From Amycolatopsis thailandensis (lineage in GTDB: Bacteria; Actinomycetota; Actinomycetes; Mycobacteriales; Pseudonocardiaceae): a DNA stretch of 33,900 nucleotides. The DNA lies in contig NZ_NMQT01000054.1 in the NCBI RefSeq assembly GCF_002234405.1, positions 1-33,900 of the forward strand, written 5' to 3'. Both the position numbers and the translations under genes were made by a program. The notes under the pieces are model-generated. The model ran no database searches. It was not told the origin of the DNA and saw nothing but the letters and a program-made list of their open reading frames with translations. This document shows positions 23,679 through 31,320 of the stretch, in pieces. Position 1 is the first letter of the stretch. Each line of letters starts with the position of its first letter.

Positions 23679-23852
23679 CGTGCTCGGAGCCGTAACTCAC
23701 GTGATTGGAGCCGTAACTCGCGTGTCTGGAGCCGGAACTCGCGTGATTGAAGGCGGAACTCGCCCGACCACGTGAGTTCCGGCTTCAAGCACGCGAGATC
23801 CGCCTTCAGACACGCGAGATCCGGCTCCGCGCACGCGAGTTCGCCGCGCGAC
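23679..23852. repeat. 21-bp repeat array: four direct then four inverted units
   Basis: Direct units at 23679-23699, 23700-23720, 23721-23741 and 23742-23762 follow CGTG-N5-GAGCCG-N-AACTC-R with drift (the fourth has GAAGGCGG). After a 6-base gap the complement orientation runs at 23769-23789, 23790-23810, 23811-23831 and a weaker 23832-23852 (CACGCGAG-N-TCCG). The array can fold into one long imperfect hairpin. It fills nearly all of the space between the convergent peptidase and beta-lactamase genes. Confidence 0.85.
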
Positions 23853-23858
23853 CGGCGA

Positions 23859-24758
23859 CTAGCCCAGCTTTTCGACCACGTACTTCGCGGCCTCCGCAAG
23901 CAACGCCTGGTCGTACGGAGCGTCTTTGGCCGCCTTGCTGGACATGACGGCCATGACGATCGGCGGCTTGCCCGGCGGCCACACGACGGCGATGTCGTTC
24001 AGCGTCCCGTAGTCGCCCGTCCCGGTCTTGTCGGCGATGGTCCAGCCGGACGGCAGGCCCGCGCGGATCCGGTCGGCGCCGGTGGCGTTGCGCTGGAGCA
24101 GGTCACGGAGGAAGTCGCGTTTGTCGCCCGCCAGCGTGTCGCCCAGCAGGATCCGCTCGTAGTCGGTGCCGAACGCCCGCGGTGACGTCGTGTCGCGTGG
24201 ATCCCCGGGGGTGGCTTCGGTGATCAGCGGCTCGATCCGGTCCATCCGCGTGACGGTGTCGCCAAGACCGCGGGTGAACGCCGTCAGTTCGGCGGGGCCG
24301 CCCAGATCCCGCAGCAGCAGATTGCCCGCCGTGCCGTCGCTGAACCGGATGGCGGCGTCGCACAGCTGGCGGATCGTCATCCCGGTGGCCACGTGCTGTC
24401 CGGTGACCGGCGCGTGTTTCATCAGGTCGTCCCGGGAATAGCTGACCCGGGTTTCCAGATGGGACAACGGATTGCGCTGCAGGACGGCGGCCGCCGCGAC
24501 CCCTTTGAACGTCGAGCAGAACGCGAACCGCTCGTCCGCGCGGTGCTCGACCGTGCCGCCGCCTCCGGTGTCGAGCGCGTACACGCCGAGCCTCGCGTCG
24601 AACTTCTTCTCCAGCTCCAGCAACCGGTCGTGATACTGCCGGGTGGGTGGTGGTGGCGGCGCGGGGACGGACGACGGCGCGGACGGAGTCCCGCGAGTAC
24701 AGGCGGCCAGCGGCGCGAGGACCGCCATCCCCAGCAGCGCACGACGGGTGACAGTCAC
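23859..24758 (-). CDS. bla: Class A beta-lactamase, Tat-type lipoprotein
   Basis: 299 residues. The N-terminus TRRALLGMAVLAPLAAC combines twin arginines with a lipobox (LAAC, lipid on Cys20), followed by a Pro-rich linker. Catalytic motifs: S82-T-F-K85 (Ambler Ser70/Lys73), S140-D-G (Ser130, with Gly instead of Asn at 132), Glu176 in RIEPLITEATPGD (Glu166) and K244-T-G-T-G (Lys234). The residue at the Asn170 position is Thr180. Gly132 is also found in M. tuberculosis BlaC, where it weakens clavulanate inhibition; Thr170 is less usual. It should hydrolyse penicillins and some cephalosporins outside the membrane. The GTG start has GGAGGG six bases upstream. Confidence 0.95.
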   Translation of the reverse strand: MTVTRRALLGMAVLAPLAACTRGTPSAPSSVPAPPPPPTRQYHDRLLELEKKFDARLGVYALDTGGGGTVEHRADERFAFCSTFKGVAAAAVLQRNPLSHLETRVSYSRDDLMKHAPVTGQHVATGMTIRQLCDAAIRFSDGTAGNLLLRDLGGPAELTAFTRGLGDTVTRMDRIEPLITEATPGDPRDTTSPRAFGTDYERILLGDTLAGDKRDFLRDLLQRNATGADRIRAGLPSGWTIADKTGTGDYGTLNDIAVVWPPGKPPIVMAVMSSKAAKDAPYDQALLAEAAKYVVEKLG

Positions 24759-24878
24759 CGTGATCCCTCCCCCTGATCACTTCGAACATAGCAACTTCTC
24801 CACACCTGCCGGATCGGCCAAGCGGCCGAGGACGGACACGGGAGTGTGCCTTCCCCCACTCGACCGGGCCACCATCCT

Positions 24879-24896
24879 GGTTACCGACGGGTAACC
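24879..24896. promoter_or_regulatory. 18-bp palindrome over the fadAB promoter (candidate operator)
   Basis: GGTTACC-GACG-GGTAACC is a perfect 7-bp inverted repeat. The -10-like TAGGGT lies at 24902-24907, which would put the -35 region on the palindrome. Typical of a TetR/FadR-like fatty-acid regulator site (inference). Confidence 0.6.
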
Positions 24897-24901
24897 GGCG
24901 C

Positions 24902-24907
24902 TAGGGT
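24902..24907 (+). promoter_or_regulatory. -10-like element of the fadAB operon
   Basis: TAGGGT, 33 bases before the GTG start, leaving a leader that contains the AGGAG ribosome binding site at 24931-24935. No -35 consensus is seen; its position is occupied by the palindrome. Confidence 0.4.
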
Positions 24908-24940
24908 GCGGTCAGGACTACCTCTACTTCAGGAGCATTC

Positions 24941-26173
24941 GTGGCCGCAGGAGCAACACCGCTCGCGCCGAACGCGCGGTCGGTACGCAATGTCGCCTTC
25001 GTCGAAGGGGTGCGAACGCCCTTCGGCAAGGCAGGCGAAAAGGGCATGTACGCCGGCACCCGTGCCGACGACCTCGTCGTCAACGCCATCCGTGAACTGC
25101 TGCGCCGGCACCCGGAGCTGCCGCCGGAGCGCGTCGACGAGGTGGCGATCGCCGCCACCACCCAGATCGGGGACCAGGGCCTGACCATCGGCCGCACCGC
25201 CGCGCTGCTGGCGGGCCTGCCGAAGTCGGTGCCCGGGTTCGCGCTGGACCGGATGTGCGCGGGCGCGATGACCGCGGTCACCACGACCGCGAGCGGCATC
25301 GGTTTCGGCGCCTACGACATCGCCATCGCCGGCGGCGTCGAGCACATGGGCCGCCACCCGATGGGCGAAGGCGTGGACCCGAACCCGCGCATCATCGCGG
25401 ACAAGCTGGTCGACCCGACGGCGCTCGTCATGGGTCAGACCGCGGAGAACCTGCACGACCGGTTCCCGGCGATCACCAAGCAGCGCACCGACGCCTTCGC
25501 CGCGCGCAGCCAGGAGAAGTACGCCGAGGCCGTGAAGACCGGCAAGATCGGTCCCGAGCTGGTCCCGGTCGCCACCCGGTCCAAGGAGCTCGGCTGGGGT
25601 CTCGCGACCGAGGACGAGCCGCCGCGCCCCGGCACCACCGTCGAGCAGCTCGCCGGGCTGAAGACGCCGTTCCGCCCGCACGGCCGGATCACCGCGGGCA
25701 ACGCGGCCGGTCTCAACGACGGCGCCACCGCGGCACTGCTCGCCGACGAGGACACCGCCCGCGAACTCGGCCTGCCGATCGGCATGCGCCTGGTGGGCTA
25801 CTCCTTCGCCGGTGTCGAGCCGGAGGTCATGGGCATCGGCCCGGTGCCCGCCACCGAGAAGCTGTTCAAGCGCACCGGCCTGTCGATCGACGACATCGGC
25901 CTGTTCGAGATCAACGAGGCGTTCGCCGTCCAGGTGCTCGCGTTCCTCGACCACTTCGGCATCGCCGACGACGACCCCCGCGTCAACCAGTGGGGTGGCG
26001 CGATCGCCTGCGGTCACCCGCTCGCGTCCTCCGGGGTCCGGCTGATGACGCAGCTTTCGCGTCAGTTCGCCGAGCGTCCCGACGTGCGCTACGGCCTGAC
26101 CACCATGTGCATCGGGATCGGCATGGGCGGCACGGTCATCTGGGAGAACCCGGCGTTCGAGGGGGCCAAGTAG
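24941..26173 (+). CDS. fadA: Acetyl-CoA C-acyltransferase (3-ketoacyl-CoA thiolase)
   Basis: 410 residues. Last step of beta-oxidation: thiolytic cleavage of 3-ketoacyl-CoA to acetyl-CoA and a shortened acyl-CoA. The acylated nucleophile is Cys106 (LDRMCAGAM). The C-terminal catalytic pair is His359 (GGAIACGHPLASSG) and Cys390 (CIGIGMGGT), and NEAFAVQVLAF marks the conserved region before it. The GTG start is supported by AGGAG six bases upstream. The stop is one base from the fadB start, so the two are co-translated and probably form the trifunctional-enzyme-like complex. Confidence 0.95.
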   Translation: MAAGATPLAPNARSVRNVAFVEGVRTPFGKAGEKGMYAGTRADDLVVNAIRELLRRHPELPPERVDEVAIAATTQIGDQGLTIGRTAALLAGLPKSVPGFALDRMCAGAMTAVTTTASGIGFGAYDIAIAGGVEHMGRHPMGEGVDPNPRIIADKLVDPTALVMGQTAENLHDRFPAITKQRTDAFAARSQEKYAEAVKTGKIGPELVPVATRSKELGWGLATEDEPPRPGTTVEQLAGLKTPFRPHGRITAGNAAGLNDGATAALLADEDTARELGLPIGMRLVGYSFAGVEPEVMGIGPVPATEKLFKRTGLSIDDIGLFEINEAFAVQVLAFLDHFGIADDDPRVNQWGGAIACGHPLASSGVRLMTQLSRQFAERPDVRYGLTTMCIGIGMGGTVIWENPAFEGAK

Positions 26174-26174
26174 C

Positions 26175-28286
26175 ATGACTTTCACCGCTGAGCAGGCGAA
26201 AGCCGCTTTCCCCGACGAGGTCGTCACGAACGCGGTCACGCGTCTGGTGAAGGTGCCCGGGCTCGACAAGCCGGTCGCGCTGATCACCCTGGACAACGGC
26301 CACGACCACACCCGGCCGAACACCTTCGGCCCGCAGGGCCTGGTGAGCCTGAACGCCGCGATCGACACCGCGTTCGCGGCCGAGCCCGCCGCGATCGCGG
26401 TCACCGGCAAGCCGTTCATCTTCGCCGTCGGCGCCGACCTCTCCGGCGTCGAAGCGGTCGCGGATCCGGCACTGGCGCGGGAGATCGCGCAGACCGGGCA
26501 CGACGTGTTCCGGCGCCTCACCGAGACCGAGATCCCGACGTTCGGGTTCATCAACGGCGCCGTCATGGGTGGCGGGCTCGAACTCGCGCTCTCCTGCCAC
26601 TACCGCACGCTTTCGGAGAACACCGCCGCGATCGCGTTCCCCGAGGTCTTCCTCGGCCTGTTCCCGGGCTGGGGCGGCACTCAGCTGCTGCCGAACCTGA
26701 TCGGGCCGGACGCCGCGGTCACCGTGATCATCGAGAACGCGCTGGCGCAGAACAAGATGCTGAAGGTCGCGCAGGCGGCCGAGCTCGGCATCGTCGACGA
26801 GGTCTTCGGTTCGGCCGACTACCTCGAACAGTCCCTGCTGTGGCTGGCGAAGGTCGTCAACGGCGAGATCACCCCCGCCCGCCGCGAGATCGACCGCGGC
26901 GCGGGCTGGGACGCCGCGATCGGCCGCGCCAAGGCCATTGTGGACGGACGGACGAAGGGCGCGTCCCCCGGCGCGACCAAGGCCGTCGAGCTGCTGGAGC
27001 TGGCCCGTGATAACGACCTCGACCGCGGCTACGCGGCCGAGACCGACGGCCTCGCCGAACTGCTCATGGACGACACGCTGCGTGCCGGGCTGTACTCGTT
27101 CAACCTGGTCAACAAGCGCGCCAAGCGCCCGGCCGGCGCGCCGGACAAGTCGCTGGCGCGCAAGGTGAACAAGGTCGGCATCGTCGGCGCGGGCCTGATG
27201 GCGAGCCAGATGGCGCTGCTGTTCGTGCGCCGTCTCAAGGTGCCCGTGGTGCTCACGGACGTCGACCAGGAACGGGTCGACAAGGGTGTGTCCTATGTGC
27301 ACGGTGAGATCGACAAGCTGCTGGCCAAGAAGCGGGTTTCGCCGGACGGCGCGAACCGGCTGAAGGCGCTCGTCACCGGTTCGCTCGACAAGGCCGCGTT
27401 CGCCGACGCCGACTTCGTGATCGAGGCGGTGTTCGAGGAGCTGGGCGTCAAGCAGAAGGTGTTCGCCGACCTGGAGCAGTACGTCTCCCCCGAGGCGATC
27501 CTGGCGACGAACACCTCGTCGCTGTCGATCACCGCGATGGCTTCGGAACTCAAGCACCCGGAGCGTGTGGTCGGGTTCCACTTCTTCAACCCGGTCGCGG
27601 TGATGCCGCTGCTGGAGATCGTCCGTGCGGAGAAGACCGACGACGCCGCGCTGGCCACCGCGTTCGCGCTCGGCAAGCAGCTCAAGAAGTCGAGCGTGCT
27701 GGTCAAGGACGCGTCCGCGTTCGTGGTCAACCGGCTGCTGCTTCGCTTCCTCGGCGAGGTGCTGGTGACCGTCGACGAGGGCACGCCGTTCGAGGTCGCG
27801 GACAAGGCGCTGGAACCGCTGGGCCTGCCGATGACCCCGCTGACGCTGATGCAGCTGGTCGGCCCGGCGATCGCCCTCCATGTCGGGGAAACCCTGCACG
27901 GGACGTTCCCGGACCGGTTCACCGTCAGCGAGAACCTCGACCGCTTCGTCAAGGCGGGCAAGAAGGGCGTCTGGCAGTGGGACGCTCAAGGCAACGCCAC
28001 CGTCGATCCCGAGGTGGACGAACTGTGGCAGCGCGGCGACTCGCCGTCGACGTCCGAGCTGGTGCGTGACCGCGCGCTGGCCGCGATCGCCGAGGAGATC
28101 CGGATCATGCTCGACGAGGGCGTGGTCGCCGAGGCGCAGGACATCGACCTGTGCCTGATCCTCGGCGCGGGCTGGCCGTTCTGGCTGGGCGGCATCACGC
28201 CGTACCTGGACCGGGCGGGCGTGTCCGAGAAGGTCAACGGCAAGCCGTTCCTGGCGCCGGGAGTGGCGAGCGTGCCGCTCTCCTGA
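26175..28286 (+). CDS. fadB: Bifunctional enoyl-CoA hydratase / 3-hydroxyacyl-CoA dehydrogenase
   Basis: 703 residues. The N-terminal crotonase domain (~1-290) has the oxyanion region FIFAVGADLSGVEA, MGGGLELALSCHYR with the first catalytic Glu, and FPEVFLGLFPGWGGT with the second. The NAD-binding domain (~330-510) begins KVGIVGAGLMASQMALLF and contains ATNTSSLSITAMA and VVGFHFFNPVAVMPLLEIV with the catalytic His. A C-terminal dehydrogenase domain follows (KDASAFVVNRLLLRFLGEVL). It hydrates 2-enoyl-CoA and oxidises 3-hydroxyacyl-CoA, passing the product to FadA. The third residue of the usual GxGxMG(x)G is kept, but the following Gly is Ala (GAGLMAS), as in many actinobacterial homologues. Confidence 0.95.
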   Translation: MTFTAEQAKAAFPDEVVTNAVTRLVKVPGLDKPVALITLDNGHDHTRPNTFGPQGLVSLNAAIDTAFAAEPAAIAVTGKPFIFAVGADLSGVEAVADPALAREIAQTGHDVFRRLTETEIPTFGFINGAVMGGGLELALSCHYRTLSENTAAIAFPEVFLGLFPGWGGTQLLPNLIGPDAAVTVIIENALAQNKMLKVAQAAELGIVDEVFGSADYLEQSLLWLAKVVNGEITPARREIDRGAGWDAAIGRAKAIVDGRTKGASPGATKAVELLELARDNDLDRGYAAETDGLAELLMDDTLRAGLYSFNLVNKRAKRPAGAPDKSLARKVNKVGIVGAGLMASQMALLFVRRLKVPVVLTDVDQERVDKGVSYVHGEIDKLLAKKRVSPDGANRLKALVTGSLDKAAFADADFVIEAVFEELGVKQKVFADLEQYVSPEAILATNTSSLSITAMASELKHPERVVGFHFFNPVAVMPLLEIVRAEKTDDAALATAFALGKQLKKSSVLVKDASAFVVNRLLLRFLGEVLVTVDEGTPFEVADKALEPLGLPMTPLTLMQLVGPAIALHVGETLHGTFPDRFTVSENLDRFVKAGKKGVWQWDAQGNATVDPEVDELWQRGDSPSTSELVRDRALAAIAEEIRIMLDEGVVAEAQDIDLCLILGAGWPFWLGGITPYLDRAGVSEKVNGKPFLAPGVASVPLS

Positions 28287-28295
28287 GCCCGAGCG

Positions 28296-28345
28296 AAGGC
28301 CACCGTCGGCGATCCCTCGATCGCCGACGGTGGCCTTTTGCGTTT
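28296..28345 (+). terminator. Intrinsic terminator of fadAB
   Basis: Perfect 18-bp stem (28296-28313 with 28320-28337), 6-base loop, followed by the T-rich tail TTTGCGTTTTT. It starts ten bases after the fadB stop. Confidence 0.92.
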
Positions 28346-28448
28346 TTCGTGAGTTTTGTGGCGCCGTGCTGCGATTTCGGGAACACTCGGCCTACGCCTG
28401 GTTTTCCAGGCACTGGGGAAGAACTGAAGAGAACTGGGAGGAAACCCG

Positions 28449-28478
28449 ATGAAGAAGATCGCCAACCGGGACTTCTAG
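28449..28478 (+). CDS. Nine-residue ORF (MKKIANRDF) with strong RBS, possible leader peptide
   Basis: ATG AAG AAG ATC GCC AAC CGG GAC TTC TAG, preceded by GGGAGG seven bases upstream, the best Shine-Dalgarno of the region. A hairpin follows nine bases after the stop (28487-28519). The layout (strong RBS, tiny ORF, hairpin) resembles a leader-peptide attenuator or the preserved 5' end of a lost gene. No regulatory codon run is evident, and the next gene downstream starts ~350 bases later. Whether it is translated cannot be told from sequence. Confidence 0.3.
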   Translation: MKKIANRDF

Positions 28479-28486
28479 CCGGGCAG

Positions 28487-28519
28487 CCCGGCTCCCCTGC
28501 CATCCTCCGGGGAGCCGGG
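28487..28519 (+). terminator. 11-bp GC-rich hairpin after the mini-ORF
   Basis: CCCGGCTCCCC (28487-28497) pairs perfectly with GGGGAGCCGGG (28509-28519) around an 11-base loop. Followed only by TCTT, so a weak intrinsic terminator at best. Confidence 0.5.
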
Positions 28520-28821
28520 TCTTCAGCGCTCGCCCACACTTCGGGGTCGGTTCCCGAGACGGGCAGGAGACGCACCGCCGCGGGAAGCACGTCCGGCGTC
28601 GTCAGCTTCAGAGACTCCGGCTGATCCGCGAGGACCAGCCGGATCCCGCAGAGTTCCTGCTTCCCCAGCGGAACGGGCGCCGTGTCCTGCGGCGACGGCT
28701 CCGAGCACTCAGAGCAACCAGTTGGACGCCCTCGGCTCGCGCACGTCTTCCTCCACAGGGACGATCATCACACAGCGCCGATCGTTGGCCGTCCGGACAC
28801 CACCCGTTCAGCGAGGCTCTT

Positions 28822-28834
28822 TAGCGTGCCGCCG
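28822..28834 (+). promoter_or_regulatory. -10-like hexamer, probable leaderless start of the PHP-domain gene
   Basis: TAGCGT at 28822-28827 is followed by seven bases and GTG 28835. This favours GTG 28835 over the in-frame GTG 28826, which overlaps the hexamer. Confidence 0.35.
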
Positions 28835-30448
28835 GTGAACAGCGAAAAACCGGGCGTGGACCGCCGCGGATTCCTCAAGCGCGCGGGCCTCGTCTCCGCC
28901 GCGGCCGCGGGCGCGCCGCTCGCCGCCGCCGCGCCGGCGGACGCCCTCGATCTGAACCTCGACCTCGATCTCGGCATCGATCTCTCGTGGCTCTTCGGCC
29001 GGGATCGCTACCAGTGGCTGGTGGGCGATCACCACATCCACACGCAGTACTCGTACGACGCGATGTACACAGTGGACGGAATCGCCGACGGTGCCCGGCG
29101 GCACGGGGCGGACTGGGCGGTGATCACCGATCACGGCCACGCCGCGCACGAGAAATCGTCGGTGGAGCGGACGAACGCCGCGATCAGGGCCGCGCAGCGC
29201 GAACACCGCGATCTCCTGCTGTGGCAAGGCATGGAGTGGAACGTGCCGGGCGCCGAGCACGCGACCCTGTTCTTCCAAGCGGGTGCGAACCAGGCCGCGA
29301 AGCTGCGCGAGTTCGAGCGCGCCTTCGACTGGCGGCTGACCGGGACCGAAGGCGGCACGCCGGACAACGAGGCGCTGGCCGTCAAGGCGATCCGCTGGCT
29401 GGCCGCCGAAGAGCGGGCGCGCCGGATCCACGCGCCGGTGGTGGTGATCAACCATCCGCTGCGCAACGGCCGGATCGCCCCACACGAGATCCGCGCGCTG
29501 CGCGACGCCTCGCCGGGCATCGTCATCGGCATGGAAGGCGCGCCGGGAGCGCAGGCCGACGGCTTCCCGAAACCGCTCGGGAGCGGCGGTGGCGCGCGCG
29601 GCGGATACGGCAACTCCCCCGGCTCGAACTCGTGGCCGGGCTTCCCGGAGTCGGCGTACCGCACCTATGGCGGTTTCGACTGGAGCACCGCGACCCTCGG
29701 CGGGCTGTGGGATTCGCTGCTGGCCGAAGGAAAGCCGTGGTGGATCACCAGTAACTCCGACTCGCACTACAACCGCGGCGACACCCACGTCCGGCCCGGC
29801 GTCCCCGACGGGTACTACGACGAGCACGGCGCGTACCCGGACCCGATCGACACCGGCGTCCCGCAGAATCTGCCCCCGTACGCGGACTTCGCGCCCGCCG
29901 AGTTCAGCCGGACCGTCGTCGGCGTGACCCGCCGGAGCCACGAAGGCGTGCTGGAGGGCCTGCGCGCGGGACGCGTCTGGGCGGTGCACGGCGGGCTCGC
30001 GCAAGAGCTGGAATTCGGCGCGTACAGCGGCTGGAGTTCGGCCACGATGGGCGGCAGGCTCCGGGTCCGGCGCGGGGACGACGTCACCATCGTCGTCTCG
30101 GCGAAACTGGCGGCCCGGCCCAACGGCGGCGGCACGATCCCCCGGCTCGCGCGGCTCGACCTCGTGTCCGGACCGGTGACCGGCCCGGCCGCCGACCGTG
30201 ACACGCAGACCGCCCCGGGTACACGGGTGGTGCGCTCCTTCGAACCGCGGTGGACGCCGGGCAGGCGGGTCGCCTTCCGGCACACCTTCCGCAACGTGCG
30301 CGAGCCGTTCTTCGTGCGGGCACGCGGAACGGACGGCAAGAAGCACGTGCCCGGCGGGATCGAGCCGAGCGCCGACGTGATCGGGCAGTCGAACCCGTTC
30401 GAAGACCTGTGGCTGTACGGGAACCCGATCTTCGTGGACGTGCGGTAG
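28835..30448 (+). CDS. Tat-exported PHP-domain metallohydrolase
   Basis: 537 residues from GTG 28835. Twin-arginine signal (VDRRGFLKRAGLVSAAAAGA, then an Ala-rich h-region ending ADA), so it folds in the cytoplasm and is exported. Straight after the signal comes an alternating Leu/Asp stretch (LDLNLDLDLGIDL). The PHP domain begins GDHHIHTQYSYDAMYTVDG with the HxH metal motif, continues WAVITDHGHAAH and GMEWNVPGAEHATLF, and has later ligands in VVINHPLRNGRI and NSDSHYNRGDTH. From ~residue 390 a beta-rich C-terminal region (FGAYSGWSSATMGGRLRVRR ... EPFFVRARGTD) is typical of secreted PHP proteins. Likely a phosphoesterase of unknown substrate. It is monocistronic, with a hairpin right after the stop. 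Confidence 0.9.
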   Translation: MNSEKPGVDRRGFLKRAGLVSAAAAGAPLAAAAPADALDLNLDLDLGIDLSWLFGRDRYQWLVGDHHIHTQYSYDAMYTVDGIADGARRHGADWAVITDHGHAAHEKSSVERTNAAIRAAQREHRDLLLWQGMEWNVPGAEHATLFFQAGANQAAKLREFERAFDWRLTGTEGGTPDNEALAVKAIRWLAAEERARRIHAPVVVINHPLRNGRIAPHEIRALRDASPGIVIGMEGAPGAQADGFPKPLGSGGGARGGYGNSPGSNSWPGFPESAYRTYGGFDWSTATLGGLWDSLLAEGKPWWITSNSDSHYNRGDTHVRPGVPDGYYDEHGAYPDPIDTGVPQNLPPYADFAPAEFSRTVVGVTRRSHEGVLEGLRAGRVWAVHGGLAQELEFGAYSGWSSATMGGRLRVRRGDDVTIVVSAKLAARPNGGGTIPRLARLDLVSGPVTGPAADRDTQTAPGTRVVRSFEPRWTPGRRVAFRHTFRNVREPFFVRARGTDGKKHVPGGIEPSADVIGQSNPFEDLWLYGNPIFVDVR

Positions 30449-30451
30449 GTA

Positions 30452-30497
30452 CCACTCCTCCACCGCATTTAGAGGACTAAATGCGGTGGAGGAGTGG
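30452..30497. terminator. Perfect 20-bp bidirectional hairpin
   Basis: 30452-30471 and 30478-30497 are exact inverted copies around GAGGAC. It sits in the ~50 bases between the convergent PHP-domain and aldo/keto reductase genes; the A/T-rich inner part (CATTTA/TAAATG) makes it unlike the other hairpins in this window. Confidence 0.85.
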
Positions 30498-30498
30498 C

Positions 30499-31320
30499 TC
30501 ACGAGAGCTTGTCCGGGTCCGGGCCCAGCCGCTTCCCCTGCTCCAGCGTCGCGATCGCGGCGGTGTCGTGCGCGTCGAGCGCGAAGTCAAAGACGTCCAT
30601 GTTCGCCTTGATCCGGTCCGGAGTGACGGACTTCGGGATCACCAGGTGGTTCATCTCGATGTGCCAGCGCAGCACGACCTGCGCCGGCGTCTTGCCGTGC
30701 TTCCCGGCGATCGTGGTGATCTTCTCGTCGGCGAGCAGGTCCCCGCCGCGCGCCAGGGGGCTCCACGCCTCGGTGAGGATCTCGTGCTTGTCGTGGAAGT
30801 CCCGCAGCAGCGGCTGTTGCAGCCACGGGTGGCACTCGATCTGGTTCACCGCGGGTACGGTCCCGGTCTCCTCGATCAGCCGCTCCAGATGCGGGATCTG
30901 GAAGTTCGACACGCCGATGGCCTTCGCCCGGCCGTCGGAGGCGATCTTCTCCAGCGCCCGCCACGTTTCCACGTACTTGTCCTGCGACGGCAGCGGCCAG
31001 TGGATCAGGTACAGGTCGACGTAGGAGAGGCCGAGTTCGCCCATGCTGGTGTCGAAGGCGCGCAACGCCGAGTCGTAGCCGTGCTCGGTGTTCCACAGTT
31101 TCGTGGTGACGAACAGTTCCTCGCGCGGCAGCCCGCTGGAGCGGACGGCCTCGCCGACGCCGCGTTCGTTGGCGTACAGGGTCGCCGTGTCGATGGCGCG
31201 GTAGCCCGCCTCGATGGCGGTGCGGACCGCGCCGACCACCTCGTCGTCGCCGATCTTGTACACCCCGAACCCGAGCTGGGGCAGGGACGTTCCGTTGTTC
31301 AGCCGAATACTGGGAACCAT
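30499..31320 (-). CDS. Aldo/keto reductase (2,5-diketo-D-gluconate reductase type)
   Basis: 273 residues from ATG 31320. NADPH-dependent carbonyl reductase with a TIM-barrel fold. The catalytic tetrad is visible: Asp44 and Tyr49 (AIDTATLYANE), Lys74 (VTTKLWN) and His107 (YLIHWPLP). Later signatures AIGVSNFQIPHLERLIEET and VNQIECHPWLQQPLLRDFHD match the AKR5-like group, and IPKSVTPDRIKAN binds the NADPH phosphate. Substrates of such enzymes are broad (methylglyoxal, keto-gluconates, steroid or xenobiotic carbonyls) and cannot be narrowed here. In-frame sequence upstream of the ATG is antisense to the kinase gene and is rejected as coding. The stop abuts the bidirectional hairpin. Confidence 0.93.
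   Translation of the reverse strand: MVPSIRLNNGTSLPQLGFGVYKIGDDEVVGAVRTAIEAGYRAIDTATLYANERGVGEAVRSSGLPREELFVTTKLWNTEHGYDSALRAFDTSMGELGLSYVDLYLIHWPLPSQDKYVETWRALEKIASDGRAKAIGVSNFQIPHLERLIEETGTVPAVNQIECHPWLQQPLLRDFHDKHEILTEAWSPLARGGDLLADEKITTIAGKHGKTPAQVVLRWHIEMNHLVIPKSVTPDRIKANMDVFDFALDAHDTAAIATLEQGKRLGPDPDKLS

Larger units (their letters stand above)
28287..28834. other. Spacer between fadB and the PHP-domain gene
   Basis: 548 bases without a normal-sized gene. In order: fadB terminator (28296-28345), small hairpin GCCTGG-TTTT-CCAGGC (28396-28411), a 9-codon ORF with a strong RBS (28449-28478), an 11-bp hairpin (28487-28519), and on the minus strand a frame with coding-like codon use (about 28760 to 28520) but no good start. 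The last ~70 bases carry a -10-like element before the next gene. Confidence 0.6.

Noticed and set aside
23679..23852. CRISPR array
   Set aside because: The 21-bp units abut without spacers, half are inverted and no cas gene is present.
26136..27989. 617-codon minus-strand frame across fadB
   Set aside because: No recognisable domain; the plus strand shows complete crotonase and dehydrogenase motifs.
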